This document shows positions 49,591 to 60,766 of a DNA stretch of 64,000 bases, one piece after another. Under the pieces are notes generated by a model. The model saw only the letters and a program-made list of their open reading frames with translations, was not told where the DNA came from and ran no database searches. The stretch covers positions 2,418,001 to 2,482,000 of the forward strand of contig JAQJZZ010000014.1 of NCBI GenBank assembly GCA_030077755.1, given 5' to 3'. Within the stretch, counting starts at the first letter, position 1, and each line of letters starts with the position of its first letter. The DNA comes from Filosporella fistucella (lineage: Eukaryota > Ascomycota > Leotiomycetes > Helotiales). The position numbers and the translations under genes were made by a program.

Positions 49591-51395
49591 ATGGCAGCAG
49601 TTCAGGAACTCGCAGACCGAACCAAGATGGATACAATTTATGTTGACACTGATGTTGGCGTAGACGACGAGGCCGCAACTGGTGCAGAAAACAAGCCCTA
49701 CAAGTCTTTGGCATACGCCTATATTCAACATGGTGGGAGTGAGGGGAAGACATACCAATCGCGGGCCTCTACGACTGGACCAGTCAGCGCAGATGGAGAT
49801 CCAGCAGAGAGACTGGTATGGAAAGATCCTGCAAAGGCTGCAGTCAAGAAAGCTCAGGGTGCTTTAGACGCACACAAGAAGAAGGTCCTGAAACAGCAGC
49901 AGCAAGCTACCCAGGAGGAGGAGAAAGAGAGATTACGATTGAAGCATTTGGAGGAGGCAAAGAAGATTATACTCAAAGAAGATGAGTCACTGCCAAAAGC
50001 TGTCAAGATTACAATTGGAAACAAGAACGTCGAATTGGGCGAGGGAGATGTGAAAGGTACTCGAGTGAAAGTATCAGGCCGAATCCACCGATTGCGACAA
50101 CAAAAACAAGCAACTTTCCTTACCTTGATTGACGGCTACGGCCACCTCCAATGCGTTCTTTCCGGAAACTTGACAAAGACCTATGATGCTCTTACATTTG
50201 CTCAAGGCACCTCTCTTGCACTGTATGGTGAAATGAGAAAAGTGCTTGCTGGTCAATCCGCCCCCGATGACCGCGAATTACACGTCGATTACTACAAAGT
50301 CATTGGCAGAAGTCCATCTGACGCAGATGCGATCACCAACAAAGTGTCTGCTCAACAAGATCAGTGGGAGTCTTCCATGTTGGACAACCGCCATTTAGTT
50401 CTTCGAGGAGACACGGCTTCTTCAGTCATGAAGGTTCGATCTGCAGTTGAGTGGGCTTTTGCAAAGGCATACAAGGAGCTGAGTTTTACCAAAATCAGTC
50501 CTCCAGCTTTTGTCCAAACCCAAGTCGAAGGTGGATCTACATTATTCGAGCTCGATTACTATGGCGAGAAGACTTATCTAACTCAATCCTCTCAACTTTA
50601 TCTCGAAACAGGTATTCCTAGCTTAGGCAACGTTTACTGTATCGAAAAGTCCTTCCGAGCCGAAAAATCATTGACTCGCCGCCATTTGTCTGAATATACA
50701 CACGTTGAGGCAGAATTGGATTTTATCGATTTCGAGGATTTGTTGGATCATTTGGAGGAAATGATCAGTAAAGTGATTGGAACAATTATGGAGGATAAAG
50801 TCATTGCCGGATATATCAAAGAGCTCAACCCCGAGTTCAAGGCACCAAGTAGACCATTCAAGAGAATGCGATACTCTGATGCTATCGATTGGTTGAATGC
50901 TCAGGATCCGCCAATTCTCAACGAAGAGGGCAACCCTCATGTTTTCGGAGATGATATTGCTGAGGCAGCTGAACGAAGAATGACCGATATTATCAACTTG
51001 CCAATTTTCCTGACACATTTCCCAGTCGAGATCAAGGCTTTCTACATGAAGAAGGAAGAGGCTGATCCTCGTGTTACTGAGAGTGTTGATGTTTTGATGC
51101 CTGGTGTTGGTGAGATTGTTGGTGGTTCGATGAGAATGGAAGGTTATGAGGAATTGATGGAGGCATACAAGCGTGAAGGTATCTCTCCAAAGGAGTATTA
51201 CTGGTATACCGAGCAACGGAAGTAAGTTTACCAAATCCAATCCGTAATACCCTTCTAACCAAACCAAGGTATGGAACCTCGCCTCACGGTGGTTACGGAC
51301 TTGGACTCGAACGCTTTATTGCATGGATCTGCAAGCAACATAGCGTACGAACCTGCTGTCTGTATCCCAGATTCATGGGCAGATGCAAACCTTAA
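49591..51395 (+). CDS. DED81: asparaginyl-tRNA synthetase, cytosolic
   Basis: Two exons, 49591-51221 and 51269-51395, encode 585 residues. A lysine- and glutamate-rich N-terminal extension (about 1-150) precedes the OB-type anticodon-binding domain (about 155-250, [24 protein letters not shown]). The class II catalytic core follows, with [28 protein letters not shown], motif 2 ([19 protein letters not shown], about 356-376) and motif 3 [12 protein letters not shown] in exon 2 (about 553-564). The end [12 protein letters not shown] is the classic C-terminus of eukaryotic AsnRS. It charges tRNA-Asn with asparagine in the cytosol. No mitochondrial presequence is visible. Splicing (AA|G) creates the Lys before YGTSPHGG. 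Without the second exon the enzyme would lose motif 3, so the intron is certain in position. Confidence 0.96.
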
Positions 51396-54365
51396 GCATA
51401 GATTCCCGCCCGCGTATCCGTCGATCGATCTTGTTTTGCTGCAGAAGATACTCAAGTCATCATAGATTCCCTATCGATTTTCTTCGTATCGTAGGCGCGA
51501 TTTCTCGAGAAGAAACGCTTTCTGCAGAAATTGAGACACGTTTCTTATGCCTAACATGAATAAACTACGAGCGAATGAATAGATGACATTTTTGCTATCG
51601 CATAGTGATGTTTGTAATTTGAGTGCTGTGATGTGATTCATGCGATAGACGCGTGGTGGGGCAATAGATTGTTCAGGTTAGGGATGGAGATTGAGAGGGG
51701 CGGACTAACCTGATATATTTATTCCTATCTATTGTAAACTTAAGTTTCTATCTGATGAATGATCCACTTTTGCGTTGGAACATCCATAATCTAGATGGGA
51801 CGGATACTTCTGCAAGGAGGAAAACATGCATTTTTTTATTTTCATCGAGAATGATTTCAAGAATATCTTTCAAACATGTGAATATCTACCTCCTCTTTAA
51901 ACCTCTAACCGTGGACTGCATGCCGACGTTCCAAACAGCCTACAGCACTTAAGACCCAGGGGCGTCGCATATAACATCTAGAATCTCACCCAGCCGTCCC
52001 GCTCCAGCCCAGCGTTCTGTTCCTGCGTTCAGGGCACGTATCCCTGACTCTACCCGAGAGTATGCAGATGCAGACAGGCTAGCGGAAACGTCAAGCAGAG
52101 CAAGCTTAAGAGGAGGGGCTCAGGAGTTTCAGGGATAGTGGTTTGGGATTATGGAGAGAGAGAGAGCTATTCTTGTAACGTGAGCATGGAGGTTGAAACT
52201 TGAAACTTGTTTTAGAGGGTGTTCGTCGTGATGCAGGAGGGGAAAGTAGATTGAGAATGGGAAGTGGAGAGGGGGTTATATGATTTGCGAATTATTTGTA
52301 TTTTTAGATGGTGAGGTTGTGGGATTTTGGTCAATTGAGATTTATGGAAAGGATTTTGGATTTGGATTTTAGGAGGGTTTGAGGGGATTTGAGACAGAGG
52401 ATTTTAAAGGGAAATGCATAAACAGAGTCATGTCATCTGACCTCGTCCGTTTGAAAGAGTACTTGAGATGGTATCTCTAACGTTGACGTTGTCTCGATTG
52501 TTCGGATGATGCTTGGGTTATGGGATAGTTTGTATTAAGGCTTTCTAGGTGAGGATTCTTTGCGAGAAGGTGAGATTGAGATGGTTCGGCTGGGTTTTGT
52601 GGTTGGGATGATATGGGTTGTAGGTAATGGTTTGTCTGATGTTTTGAGGGGTTTGATGGTGTTGGAGGAAGAAAGAAATGGCGCATGGGTTGGAAGTAAG
52701 AGGCAGGTGATTGATAGAATTGGGGGTTTCGATGGATTGAATTGTGAGGAATTGATGGAGAATCATTTGAGCGATAGTATTGTTTTGAGAGTCGGATAGA
52801 GTGCAAGAATATACTCTCTTAATACCTCTCAAACTCTCTACTCGATTCAAACCCAGGAAAAGGGGTAAACTTGGCCGAAGTGTATAAACGAGAATTTTCC
52901 AATTGAAGGTTTCAACATAGGCCGTGTAAAATGCAACGCCCGGATTCTGTAAAGAGTGTGCATTTGCAAGAGCCAAGACGCCTCCTGGGCTAGATTGGGA
53001 GGTTGCACAGTGGGTAAATTCGTTTTCGATTGACGCCATGTGGTTTGATGGTAGTGTTGGGAGAGGGAGAGGTGCGTGATGGGGAGACCGCTTAATAAAC
53101 GAGATGGGCTGTGAGATGGAGTGGTGAGATGAGAGATAAATAGGAGAATGTTTGAAGAAGAAGAAGAGGAAGAGGAAGAGAGTAGTTGCTGGTACAGTAG
53201 TCCAAAGTATGATCTAGAGAACGAAGTATTGAATTGGAGTATTGAACTTTTGATAGTTGCATGTCCCGTAGAGAGGGTATTGTACCTCTAGCCGTAGAAT
53301 AGGTGTTGAGGTACATGGTCCAGAGCAGTTCATCCAGTCACAATTAGATGCAATTATGCACGTATTATACATTTATGCCAATATTATACAAGCCTTCATT
53401 TAATATGACAGTTTATCGACATTTAAATCACTTTATTCTCACCAGATTTATCATATTATTATCTAAGACAATGCCTCTCTCTCATTGGCCATGTCCTATT
53501 AAAAAAGACGCTCAACCACCCAGCCTCCCAATCCTGACTGTCTCCTTCCCTCCCTACCCACAACTGCCCACACCCTGACCCAACCCACCTTGCCCCTTCC
53601 GCTTAGCCTCCTTTCCCGAAAGAGGTTGCTTCATTTCGCAGAATCTCCCTCGCATCTCCCCCATTTCGTATTGCTTCTCGTTCGACTCGACAATTATCTT
53701 TCTTCCTCCTCCACCTCCCATCTTTTGCTTCACAGCTTCTTCAGCTTCTTTGTTGGTTCTTCATAACCATTCCCACACTCATTACCCCATATTATATGTG
53801 TCCTTCTTCTGTTCCTTTTACTTACTTCCATACCTATACTCTTTATTGAAAAAAGGACCAACACACTCGCTCAAAGCTTCTTCGAATCCAACCGATTCTC
53901 CCTATTCTTTGTTCTAACAATCTCCATCTGTTGTATCATCCAATCCGTCAATACCTCTTGTCCTCTATCGAACGAATTATTTCACCTGCAGACGTTTCCT
54001 CATCCTCGAATCCCCGATTTGTCGCAGATGTTCTTCGCTTCCTTTTCGACTTGAGATATATTTGTACACATACCGCGGATATTAATTTATACAAAGAGAT
54101 TTGTTTATACCAAACATTCTTCCACTCGGCTGTCCACATTCGACTCTAATCCACCATACGAATCGCCCTGTTTCAAACGGTACATTCATTCGAATCAATT
54201 TCTCAATTCGATCGGCTCTTGACATTCTCGACGATTGATTGTTGCTAGCCTTCAATAACTACCTACCCCCCTTCGTGCCTTATTTGGCACCTTTAATCCT
54301 TCAAAACGGCTGTATTATCATCACTTGTGCGGGACAGCTTTGTCCTGCCACCTCATCTTCTCGGG
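51396..54365. other. 3-kb intergenic region upstream of MRN1
   Basis: No convincing gene. A minus-strand frame of 164 codons (52545-53039) has no recognisable domain and becomes Asn/His/Pro-rich, so I treat it as chance. From about 53480 the plus strand is strongly CT-rich, with blocks such as TCTTTCTTCCTCCTCCACC, consistent with a long pyrimidine-rich promoter and 5' leader for MRN1. Several short upstream ATGs lie in that leader. Confidence 0.5.
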
Positions 54366-56888
54366 ATGCAGGAAACCCAAGCAGCAAACCCTCAAAATGG
54401 TCCAGGTGCAGCCACGGCCAACAGATTCCCAGGACATGCTTCGAAACCTTCGAACAGCGATACCGGTTTCTCGCATGGTGCATACAGCTCGAATCAGTTT
54501 TCAATGGGTGGATATGGAGACAGGCATCCACGCCGAGCAAACATTCCTTCGATTAACACACAATCAATGAATCAACAAGGTCAAAATGACATGGCAACAC
54601 CTGGAACCGCGTTCGATATGCAATTCACCCCCTTGCTCCCCTCTCAACTTCTCCTCGGGTCTCCGTTCCAGCCAGGAACTCCCGCAGCATTCGCCAGTCC
54701 TCAATTCCAAAATTACGCCACGTTCCAGCAACATCAAAATAATCAGCAGCAACAACAACAACAGCAACAAAACATGGGAAGCCCACTCTCGCCGCAGATC
54801 TACCAGACTCTTGTCTCTCCTTCCACCTATGGCGCGCCACAATTCTACAACCCGCAATCTCCAACTGGAGGATTCGCAACTTTGAATGGCCAGATGCAGC
54901 AGATGCAGATCCAACCTTCATCCCCTGTTCAAATGTCACCTGGCTTGGTGTCCGGCACTAGCAGGACCGTTTACTTGGGTAACATCCCACCTGAGACATC
55001 TGCGGAAGAGATCTTGGGTCATGTTCGTAGTGGTCAAATTGAGTCTGTCCGACTTTTGCCAGACAAGAATTGTGCTTTCATTTCTTTCCTGGATGGAAGT
55101 TCTGCCACACATTTCCACTCCGATGCTATCCTGAAGAAGCTCTCCATTCGAGGACAAGATATCAAGGTTGGATGGGGTAAACCATCCCAAGTGCCAACTT
55201 CCGTTGCTCTTGCTGTTCAGCAATCAGGTGCCTCCAGGAACGTGTACTTGGGCAACCTTGATGAGAATGTTTCCGAGGATGAATTACGAGAGGATCTTAG
55301 CAAATTCGGCCCAATTGATACAGTCAAGATTGTCCGTGAAAAGGCAATTGGCTTCGTCCATTTCTTGTCGATTGGAAACGCCATCAAGGCCGTATCTCAA
55401 CTTCCGCAAGAGCCAAAATGGCAATCACCTAGACGCGTTTACTATGGAAAGGATCGATGTGCCTATGTTTCAAAGACACAACAACAGAATGCCGCTCAAT
55501 ACTTGGGTATTGCACCAGGATATGCTCACGTGCTCAATGGAGCTGATCGTGATCTCATCTCGAATGCATTGGCCCAACAGTCCGTAGCAGCTGCTGCTGT
55601 TGCGACTACCGCTGGAGGAATTAACAACCTCGGTAACCGAACCGTTTATTTGGGAAACATTCATCCCGAAACCACTATTGAAGAGATTTGTAATGTTGTC
55701 AGAGGTGGACTTTTACACCACATTCGATATATACCCGACAAGCACATCTGCTTTGTCACATTTATTGATCCTACTTCAGCTGCTTCTTTCTATGCCTTGA
55801 GCAATTTGCAAGGTTTAATGATTCACAACAGGAGGTTGAAGATTGGATGGGGAAAGCATTCTGGTGCACTTCCAGCTGCCATTGCTTTGGCTGTTAGTGG
55901 TGGTGCCTCAAGAAATGTTTACATTGGAAACTTGGACGAGTCATGGAGCGAGGAGAGGCTGAGACAGGACTTCTCTGAGTATGGTGAGATTGAGCTTGTG
56001 AACACCCTCCGAGAGAAGAGTTGTGCATTTGTCAACTTCACCAACATCGCAAACGCCATCAAGGCCATTGAAGCTGTACGTGGTAAGGATGATTACCGCA
56101 GATTCAAGGTCAACTTTGGCAAAGACAGATGTGGAAATCCACCTCGACAAGTTCAGCAATCTCAACAATCCCCTCGCAATGATGGTGTCAACTCCCCACC
56201 TCCAAACAGTGGTGGCCTCCAACCCAGCCAAAATGGCAGCTCTCCAACTGGATCCAACGCCCCTGGATCAATCAATGGCTCCACAAACCAACAATTCCAA
56301 TCAGCTCCTACGCCATCCACTATTCTCAATGCTGGTAGCAACAACCCTCTCACCATGTACCTGAACCAAGTTTCTCAGCAAGCACATCAACAGCAGCAGC
56401 AAATGGATCCATATGCCGTTGCACAGCTTCAGCAGCAAACACAACAGGCTCTCATGACCCAACAAACTGCGTTGTACAATTCGGCTTCAAACCTTGATGC
56501 TTTGGACATCCCACACCAAAATCAAGGTATGGGACACCAACAGTCTGCAAGCATTAGCGGCATGAACGGTTTCCAGAATGGAGCTAGTGGCTCCACCACC
56601 GTTGGAGGTCTTCTGGCTCCAGCTCGAAGTCAGCACAACCGTGCAGTCAGCTTGCCAGTTTTCGCTCAGCAACTCAATGGTCAATTCCAGGGCGATAATG
56701 GAATGAATGGAGGCAACAACGGCGAGCAGCAAAGGAGGGGACACCAATACCAAAACTCGTTCTCCGGTGGAATGGGAAATGGTAATGGAAATATGTTCGG
56801 AAATGGTTACGGCCTTGCAATTCAAGATGGTGGCATGAACATGAATGGCTTGAACGGATGGGCAGAGGAGGAGGTAGTGGGAAACTAA
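54366..56888 (+). CDS. MRN1: four-RRM RNA-binding protein (Mrn1/Nrd1 type)
   Basis: Single long exon, 840 residues from the first in-frame ATG. Four RNA-recognition motifs are evident, each with RNP2 and RNP1: RRM1 about 200-275 ([22 protein letters not shown]), RRM2 291-370 ([20 protein letters not shown]), RRM3 425-500 ([20 protein letters not shown]) and RRM4 516-590 ([20 protein letters not shown]). The arrangement matches fission yeast Nrd1 and budding yeast Mrn1, which bind mRNAs and regulate differentiation, stress granules and cell-wall or mitochondrial transcripts. The N-terminus has a polyglutamine stretch (about 130-140). The C-terminal 230 residues are Gln/Asn/Gly-rich with FGNG-type repeats, so both ends are prion-like and could condense. 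The long CT-rich leader suggests translational control. Confidence 0.93.
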   Translation: MQETQAANPQNGPGAATANRFPGHASKPSNSDTGFSHGAYSSNQFSMGGYGDRHPRRANIPSINTQSMNQQGQNDMATPGTAFDMQFTPLLPSQLLLGSPFQPGTPAAFASPQFQNYATFQQHQNNQQQQQQQQQNMGSPLSPQIYQTLVSPSTYGAPQFYNPQSPTGGFATLNGQMQQMQIQPSSPVQMSPGLVSGTSRTVYLGNIPPETSAEEILGHVRSGQIESVRLLPDKNCAFISFLDGSSATHFHSDAILKKLSIRGQDIKVGWGKPSQVPTSVALAVQQSGASRNVYLGNLDENVSEDELREDLSKFGPIDTVKIVREKAIGFVHFLSIGNAIKAVSQLPQEPKWQSPRRVYYGKDRCAYVSKTQQQNAAQYLGIAPGYAHVLNGADRDLISNALAQQSVAAAAVATTAGGINNLGNRTVYLGNIHPETTIEEICNVVRGGLLHHIRYIPDKHICFVTFIDPTSAASFYALSNLQGLMIHNRRLKIGWGKHSGALPAAIALAVSGGASRNVYIGNLDESWSEERLRQDFSEYGEIELVNTLREKSCAFVNFTNIANAIKAIEAVRGKDDYRRFKVNFGKDRCGNPPRQVQQSQQSPRNDGVNSPPPNSGGLQPSQNGSSPTGSNAPGSINGSTNQQFQSAPTPSTILNAGSNNPLTMYLNQVSQQAHQQQQQMDPYAVAQLQQQTQQALMTQQTALYNSASNLDALDIPHQNQGMGHQQSASISGMNGFQNGASGSTTVGGLLAPARSQHNRAVSLPVFAQQLNGQFQGDNGMNGGNNGEQQRRGHQYQNSFSGGMGNGNGNMFGNGYGLAIQDGGMNMNGLNGWAEEEVVGN
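54747..54775 (+). repeat. CAG/CAA polyglutamine tract
   Basis: Mixed CAG and CAA codons encode nine to ten glutamines flanked by asparagines inside the N-terminal low-complexity part of the MRN1 protein. Mixed codons make the tract less prone to slippage than a pure CAG run. Confidence 0.85.
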
Positions 56889-57939
56889 ACCAGGAGCGGG
56901 GATGAGAGAAGAAAGTTTGGAGCTTGGATACCTGCATGGATATTGTGTTGTAATACTCCCTTCCTTTCACTGTGATTGCTTGATTTCCTTCATCTTGAAG
57001 CTTTGTTTCTTATCATCATTGGGCACATCGGAAAGATTCGTTCTTTTATTTAACATGGCGCGAGAAAGAATCCCTTTTAAACAGTCTTGCTGTCGTGTTT
57101 TTCATGTATTTTGCGTGAACTTTTGCTTTTGTGGAAGACTCATTGTCGGTCTTGCATTGTGCTTGATTTGAGCATGCTCTGTTATTTGAAAGAGGCAGAA
57201 GAGGGTGTATGGTGGAGGATGGACTGTATGGTAGCATTTGTACGTGTATTTGTAGTGGTGGGTGGTGTCCGGAATGGAATGAATTGCTACTAGAGATTTT
57301 CCTCTTCGTTGGCTTGACTACGTGACTTCGATCTTACTTTCGATTGAGCCATTGATGGTCTTGATCTGACCAGAGGAAAGGGGGAGGACCAAAGGATCAA
57401 GTGCTATGTAATAGCCGGTTCCCCTTCCACTGCGCTGTCACAGTTGTGAGAGGAACCGGCTATTACTCCCTGTCGCCCTAAATATCATTATCGTCATTGA
57501 TGGTGCTCAATACTCAGTAGTGCCGCAATTGTTCAGCACTTCTCGGTAATAGCCGCTTCAACAACGATAAGAGACCACAAATTTCGGAATGAGTTGTATG
57601 CCTCGCTGCTTTTTCAAGATATTCACATGACGTCCTGGGTTTCTAGAAGCCAATGAAAGAAAAAAGACTAGGATGAAGTTCAGAAATCTACAGCTAATAG
57701 AGCCAACTCTCTGTCTTCCTCTCTGTTCTAGTCTTCCTGATAATGTCAACTTCTCGCCAATGCGGTTAATTGCGACTCCGTTTCTTTGCCGTCGCAGATT
57801 AGAGGGAATTATGGCGAAATCGGCATTCCGCCTGGGAGTTCTTTTACCCCTGTTGATTGTTAGTTCCCTTAAATCTCTATCTATAAAGTCTCTCTCAACT
57901 CTCCGAGAATGATCTGCTTCTCAATCTTGATTCCCATCA
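56889..57939. other. MRN1 3' flank with inverted repeat
   Basis: About 1 kb between MRN1 and the 3' end of the DUF1996 gene. Short frames only. It contains the inverted repeat at 57408-57466 and a related TAATAGCCG stretch near 57547-57555. Confidence 0.55.
57408..57466. repeat. perfect 15-bp inverted repeat, 29-bp loop
   Basis: GTAATAGCCGGTTCC at 57408-57422 is repeated as its exact reverse complement at 57452-57466. The RNA or single strand could fold into a 15-bp hairpin with a 29-nt loop. A third, partial copy (GGTAATAGCCGC) lies near 57545-57556. There is no T-run to suggest a terminator and no clear target-site duplication. Confidence 0.85.
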
Positions 57940-59501
57940 CTATTCATCCCCTCTTTTTCCTTCCCCTCTCAACGCCACTAAGGACATATGAGACAAGAGA
58001 AAAAGGAAGTGCAAACTCACATCCATCCAAGTCGTCCGCCACTTTCTTCGACACACTACATTTATTGCCCTGTGCGATAGTCTGTGTCTTCAAGGCTGCG
58101 CAACTGATATCACATTTGTTGTCCATGGCTTTTTGTAGGGAATCGCCTTTCCAGCCGAACATGTAGTCGCCGTGGTTGCCGTAGCCTGTTCTGTAAGGAG
58201 AGAAGCGTTAATACCTAGGCTATAACATGAATCTAGAGGTAGAGATCCCTATAACCTGTCGCAGGATATTGGAAGAAATATGAGGAGAGCCAACACAAGA
58301 GGAGGTTTTGTGGAAGGGATGATATTTTTGGAAATGAAAGTATAGACGAACTTATCACCATAACTCCACACAAAGGGCTGACTTCCATCTTCGGGCCATA
58401 AAGACTTATCATTAAACTTCTTCGTATCCCAGATAACCTCGTAGAATAACTGTGGGATCTGAATCGGATGGGTGGAAGGACATGGGCCCCCGTTCTCAAA
58501 GGTCCCGGATGTGGGATAGGAGACGTGGCTTTGGTGGTCGGCGCTGTCGAGGTTGATGCCGTCCCAGCAACTATTTCTTTTCATCAGCTTTTGGGTTCGG
58601 AAAGTGGAGGAGAGTGGATGTATACGTTGGAAATCGAACGTTAGACATGATACCTGCGGCACAAGGCGCGGGTGGCATATCGAGTGTTTCTCCACTTCGA
58701 GTACCGGCGGTTTTGAGACAGGTGTATGTGAGCTGGCGATATTTTTGTGCTTGTTCTTTGGTGCGATAGTTGGGGTTGCCGACTAGCATTCTGAATCCCT
58801 ATTTTGATATACAAATCAGCTCTTTATATCCCATATCTTCTCGTCGAAAGCTCACACAAACAGAGATAGATAAAGTAGGAGGAGGGCCAGTGGTAGAGAT
58901 AGTGAGAGAAAAGAGCAACAAACAGGTTTAAAAGCCGTAGTTTTAATCCCCTTCTGCGTGTACGGACTATAATACACTGTGACGCCTCCATTTGCCGCTT
59001 CAAACCCTACATTCCCTATCTGTGGCACTCGTTTGAAAGTCCCATTCCTAGCTCGGAAATAGAGGACGGCAGTCCAATAGTTTGAGAAGTCTTCGGAGAA
59101 GGTGCATGTTGTGCAGGTGGCTGTGGAGGGGAGATCCATGGTCTTTGGGTCCATGGTTACGTTGAATGCATTCTGTGGATTTGTGAGTTAATGAGAATGG
59201 CAAGTGGAGGAAGGGATGGTACGCCTCCAATAATCTGATGAGTGGTTAGTTGATAGCTATCAATTTTGTTTACATGAGGTCGAGGTAAGAGAAGGTACCT
59301 GATGTAGATGCGGTGATCCCACGAGTCCTGGATTTACCAGCCTGTTTTAACATCAATCGACTTGCCCATTGTCCTAGCAAGAAGGACAAACACTTACGGG
59401 TCCAAGCGATCAATCACCAACTGCGAGCACGAGAATCTCAATAATGCACTGACATCTCGCGTCCCTATCGCAAGTACTGTGAGAAAGAATTTCAACTGCA
59501 T
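57940..59501 (-). CDS. secreted DUF1996 protein
   Basis: Eight exons are inferred: 59501-59398, 59341-59299, 59234-59223, 59172-58924, 58798-58626, 58570-58352, 58190-58021 and 57977-57940, giving 335 residues. A signal peptide (MQLKFFLTVLAIGTRDVSA) is followed by the conserved DUF1996 sequence: FSCSQLVIDRLDPLVNPG, HLHQIIGGNAFN, NYWTAVLYFRARNGT, MPPAPCAAGI, CWDGINLDSADHQSHVSYP and TGYGNHGDYMFGW. Exon 3 is only 12 nt, encoding I-I-G-G. The family is common in fungi and often secreted, with several conserved cysteines and histidines, but its biochemical role is not established. The last exon (ending in GEGKRGDE) is the weakest part; reading through its donor would give a different short tail. 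Expected location: cell surface or extracellular. Confidence 0.85.
59223..59234 (-). other. 12-nt microexon
   Basis: Exon 3 of the DUF1996 gene. It is flanked by introns of 64 bp (59235-59298, CTAAC branch point) and 50 bp (59173-59222) and is needed to give the HQIIGGNAFN motif. Confidence 0.75.
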
Positions 59502-60766
59502 TTTAAGTTAATCTTCAGTGCCAAAATACAGGTCACCAAACTCAAAATTCATCAACCAATATTTCTACCTTGGCACCGTCCTATATACCCTTCTCCATGC
59601 CCCAAATTCCAACTCCATATTGCCACCCCTGAGAGATGGATATGGTCATGTGGCGTCTATCATTACTTCAAAAGAGGATATAGATTAAATCCCAAAAGGC
59701 TATTTACTGGTAAATGTGGGGTAATAACCCTGGCGATTTGTTGGATAGGAGATAAGAAGTATATTATGAATTTGGAATATGGATGGATATTAATTTGAAT
59801 AACAATGTGATTGGTAGGCAAGGGAGGTTGTGAATTTATTGCCGTGTTCTAGAAGATATGCCGTGATGGTGAGGTGGGGTGGGTTGGAGATACAGGGGTG
59901 ATGGCGAGATAACATGGAGGGCAGTTGAGCGATAAAACTGTGTGCGTAGATCGTGGTCTCGATTACCAACGTGGTACTTAAGTAGGTAGTAGCTCATTAG
60001 TCATGATAGGGTATGCTAATAAAGTTTTGATTGATGGCTTCAATACATATGAGTTGCTTCTCGGCCATAGTGTCGACTACTGAGACATATGAGACATCAA
60101 GTTCATGTCACTTAACTTCATGGTAGTACTACATAATCCTTACTTCTATGGCAACTGTGAGTTTAGCCTCCCAGCTTATTCTTGAAACTTCAGCAGCCAG
60201 AAGAAAGTTTTGACCCAGTTTCGAGTATCGTCAGGAACTGCCTCGTCTCCCAGTAGGTGTAATCATTAGGGACGTCGACTTTCAACATACTAAATAGTGC
60301 GGAGCTGTAATTACAATCAAGATGCTAGGCAAGAATGCGACTTACTTTGATCCAGAATGTGCAAGGTTCCCAACGGATGCTCTGGTAGGGCCTGCAGCTC
60401 CTACTCCAAAAGTGTTCACAGAATAAATTCAAGTGTCGGCAGATTCAAAAACTGGATTTACTATCAAATTTGTGGGTGGTGGGTGGGTTTGGCGAGCTCC
60501 CGTCGGCCCCTGCGATAGCAGCACTGCTGGTGGCTGCTGAAGGAGTTGTTATGCACGGCGAAGAGTCGATATCACTGTAATTACGGTCAATTTCGACTTC
60601 ACAAACTGAATATAGTAATTATACGTCAGACTGGCTGTAGCAGCGGCGAAATCCACCACATCATTATAGAAGATGGTAAGAAGACTACAAGTCGTGTTTT
60701 GAAGATACTTAAATTTCTAGGATTCACCTCTATCATCTAACTTCACCAAAGGCGGCCATATTCTAA
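59502..60766. other. intergenic, no gene seen
   Basis: About 1.3 kb upstream of the DUF1996 gene and downstream of the uncharacterised gene at 60.8 kb. One short frame (60546-60740) has no domain. The interval contains the DUF1996 promoter. No repeats were recognised. Confidence 0.55.

Noticed and set aside
52545..53039. 164-codon open frame on the minus strand
   Set aside because: No domain, no splice extension, increasingly Asn/His/Pro-rich composition, and overlapped by open frames on the other strand. Likely chance.
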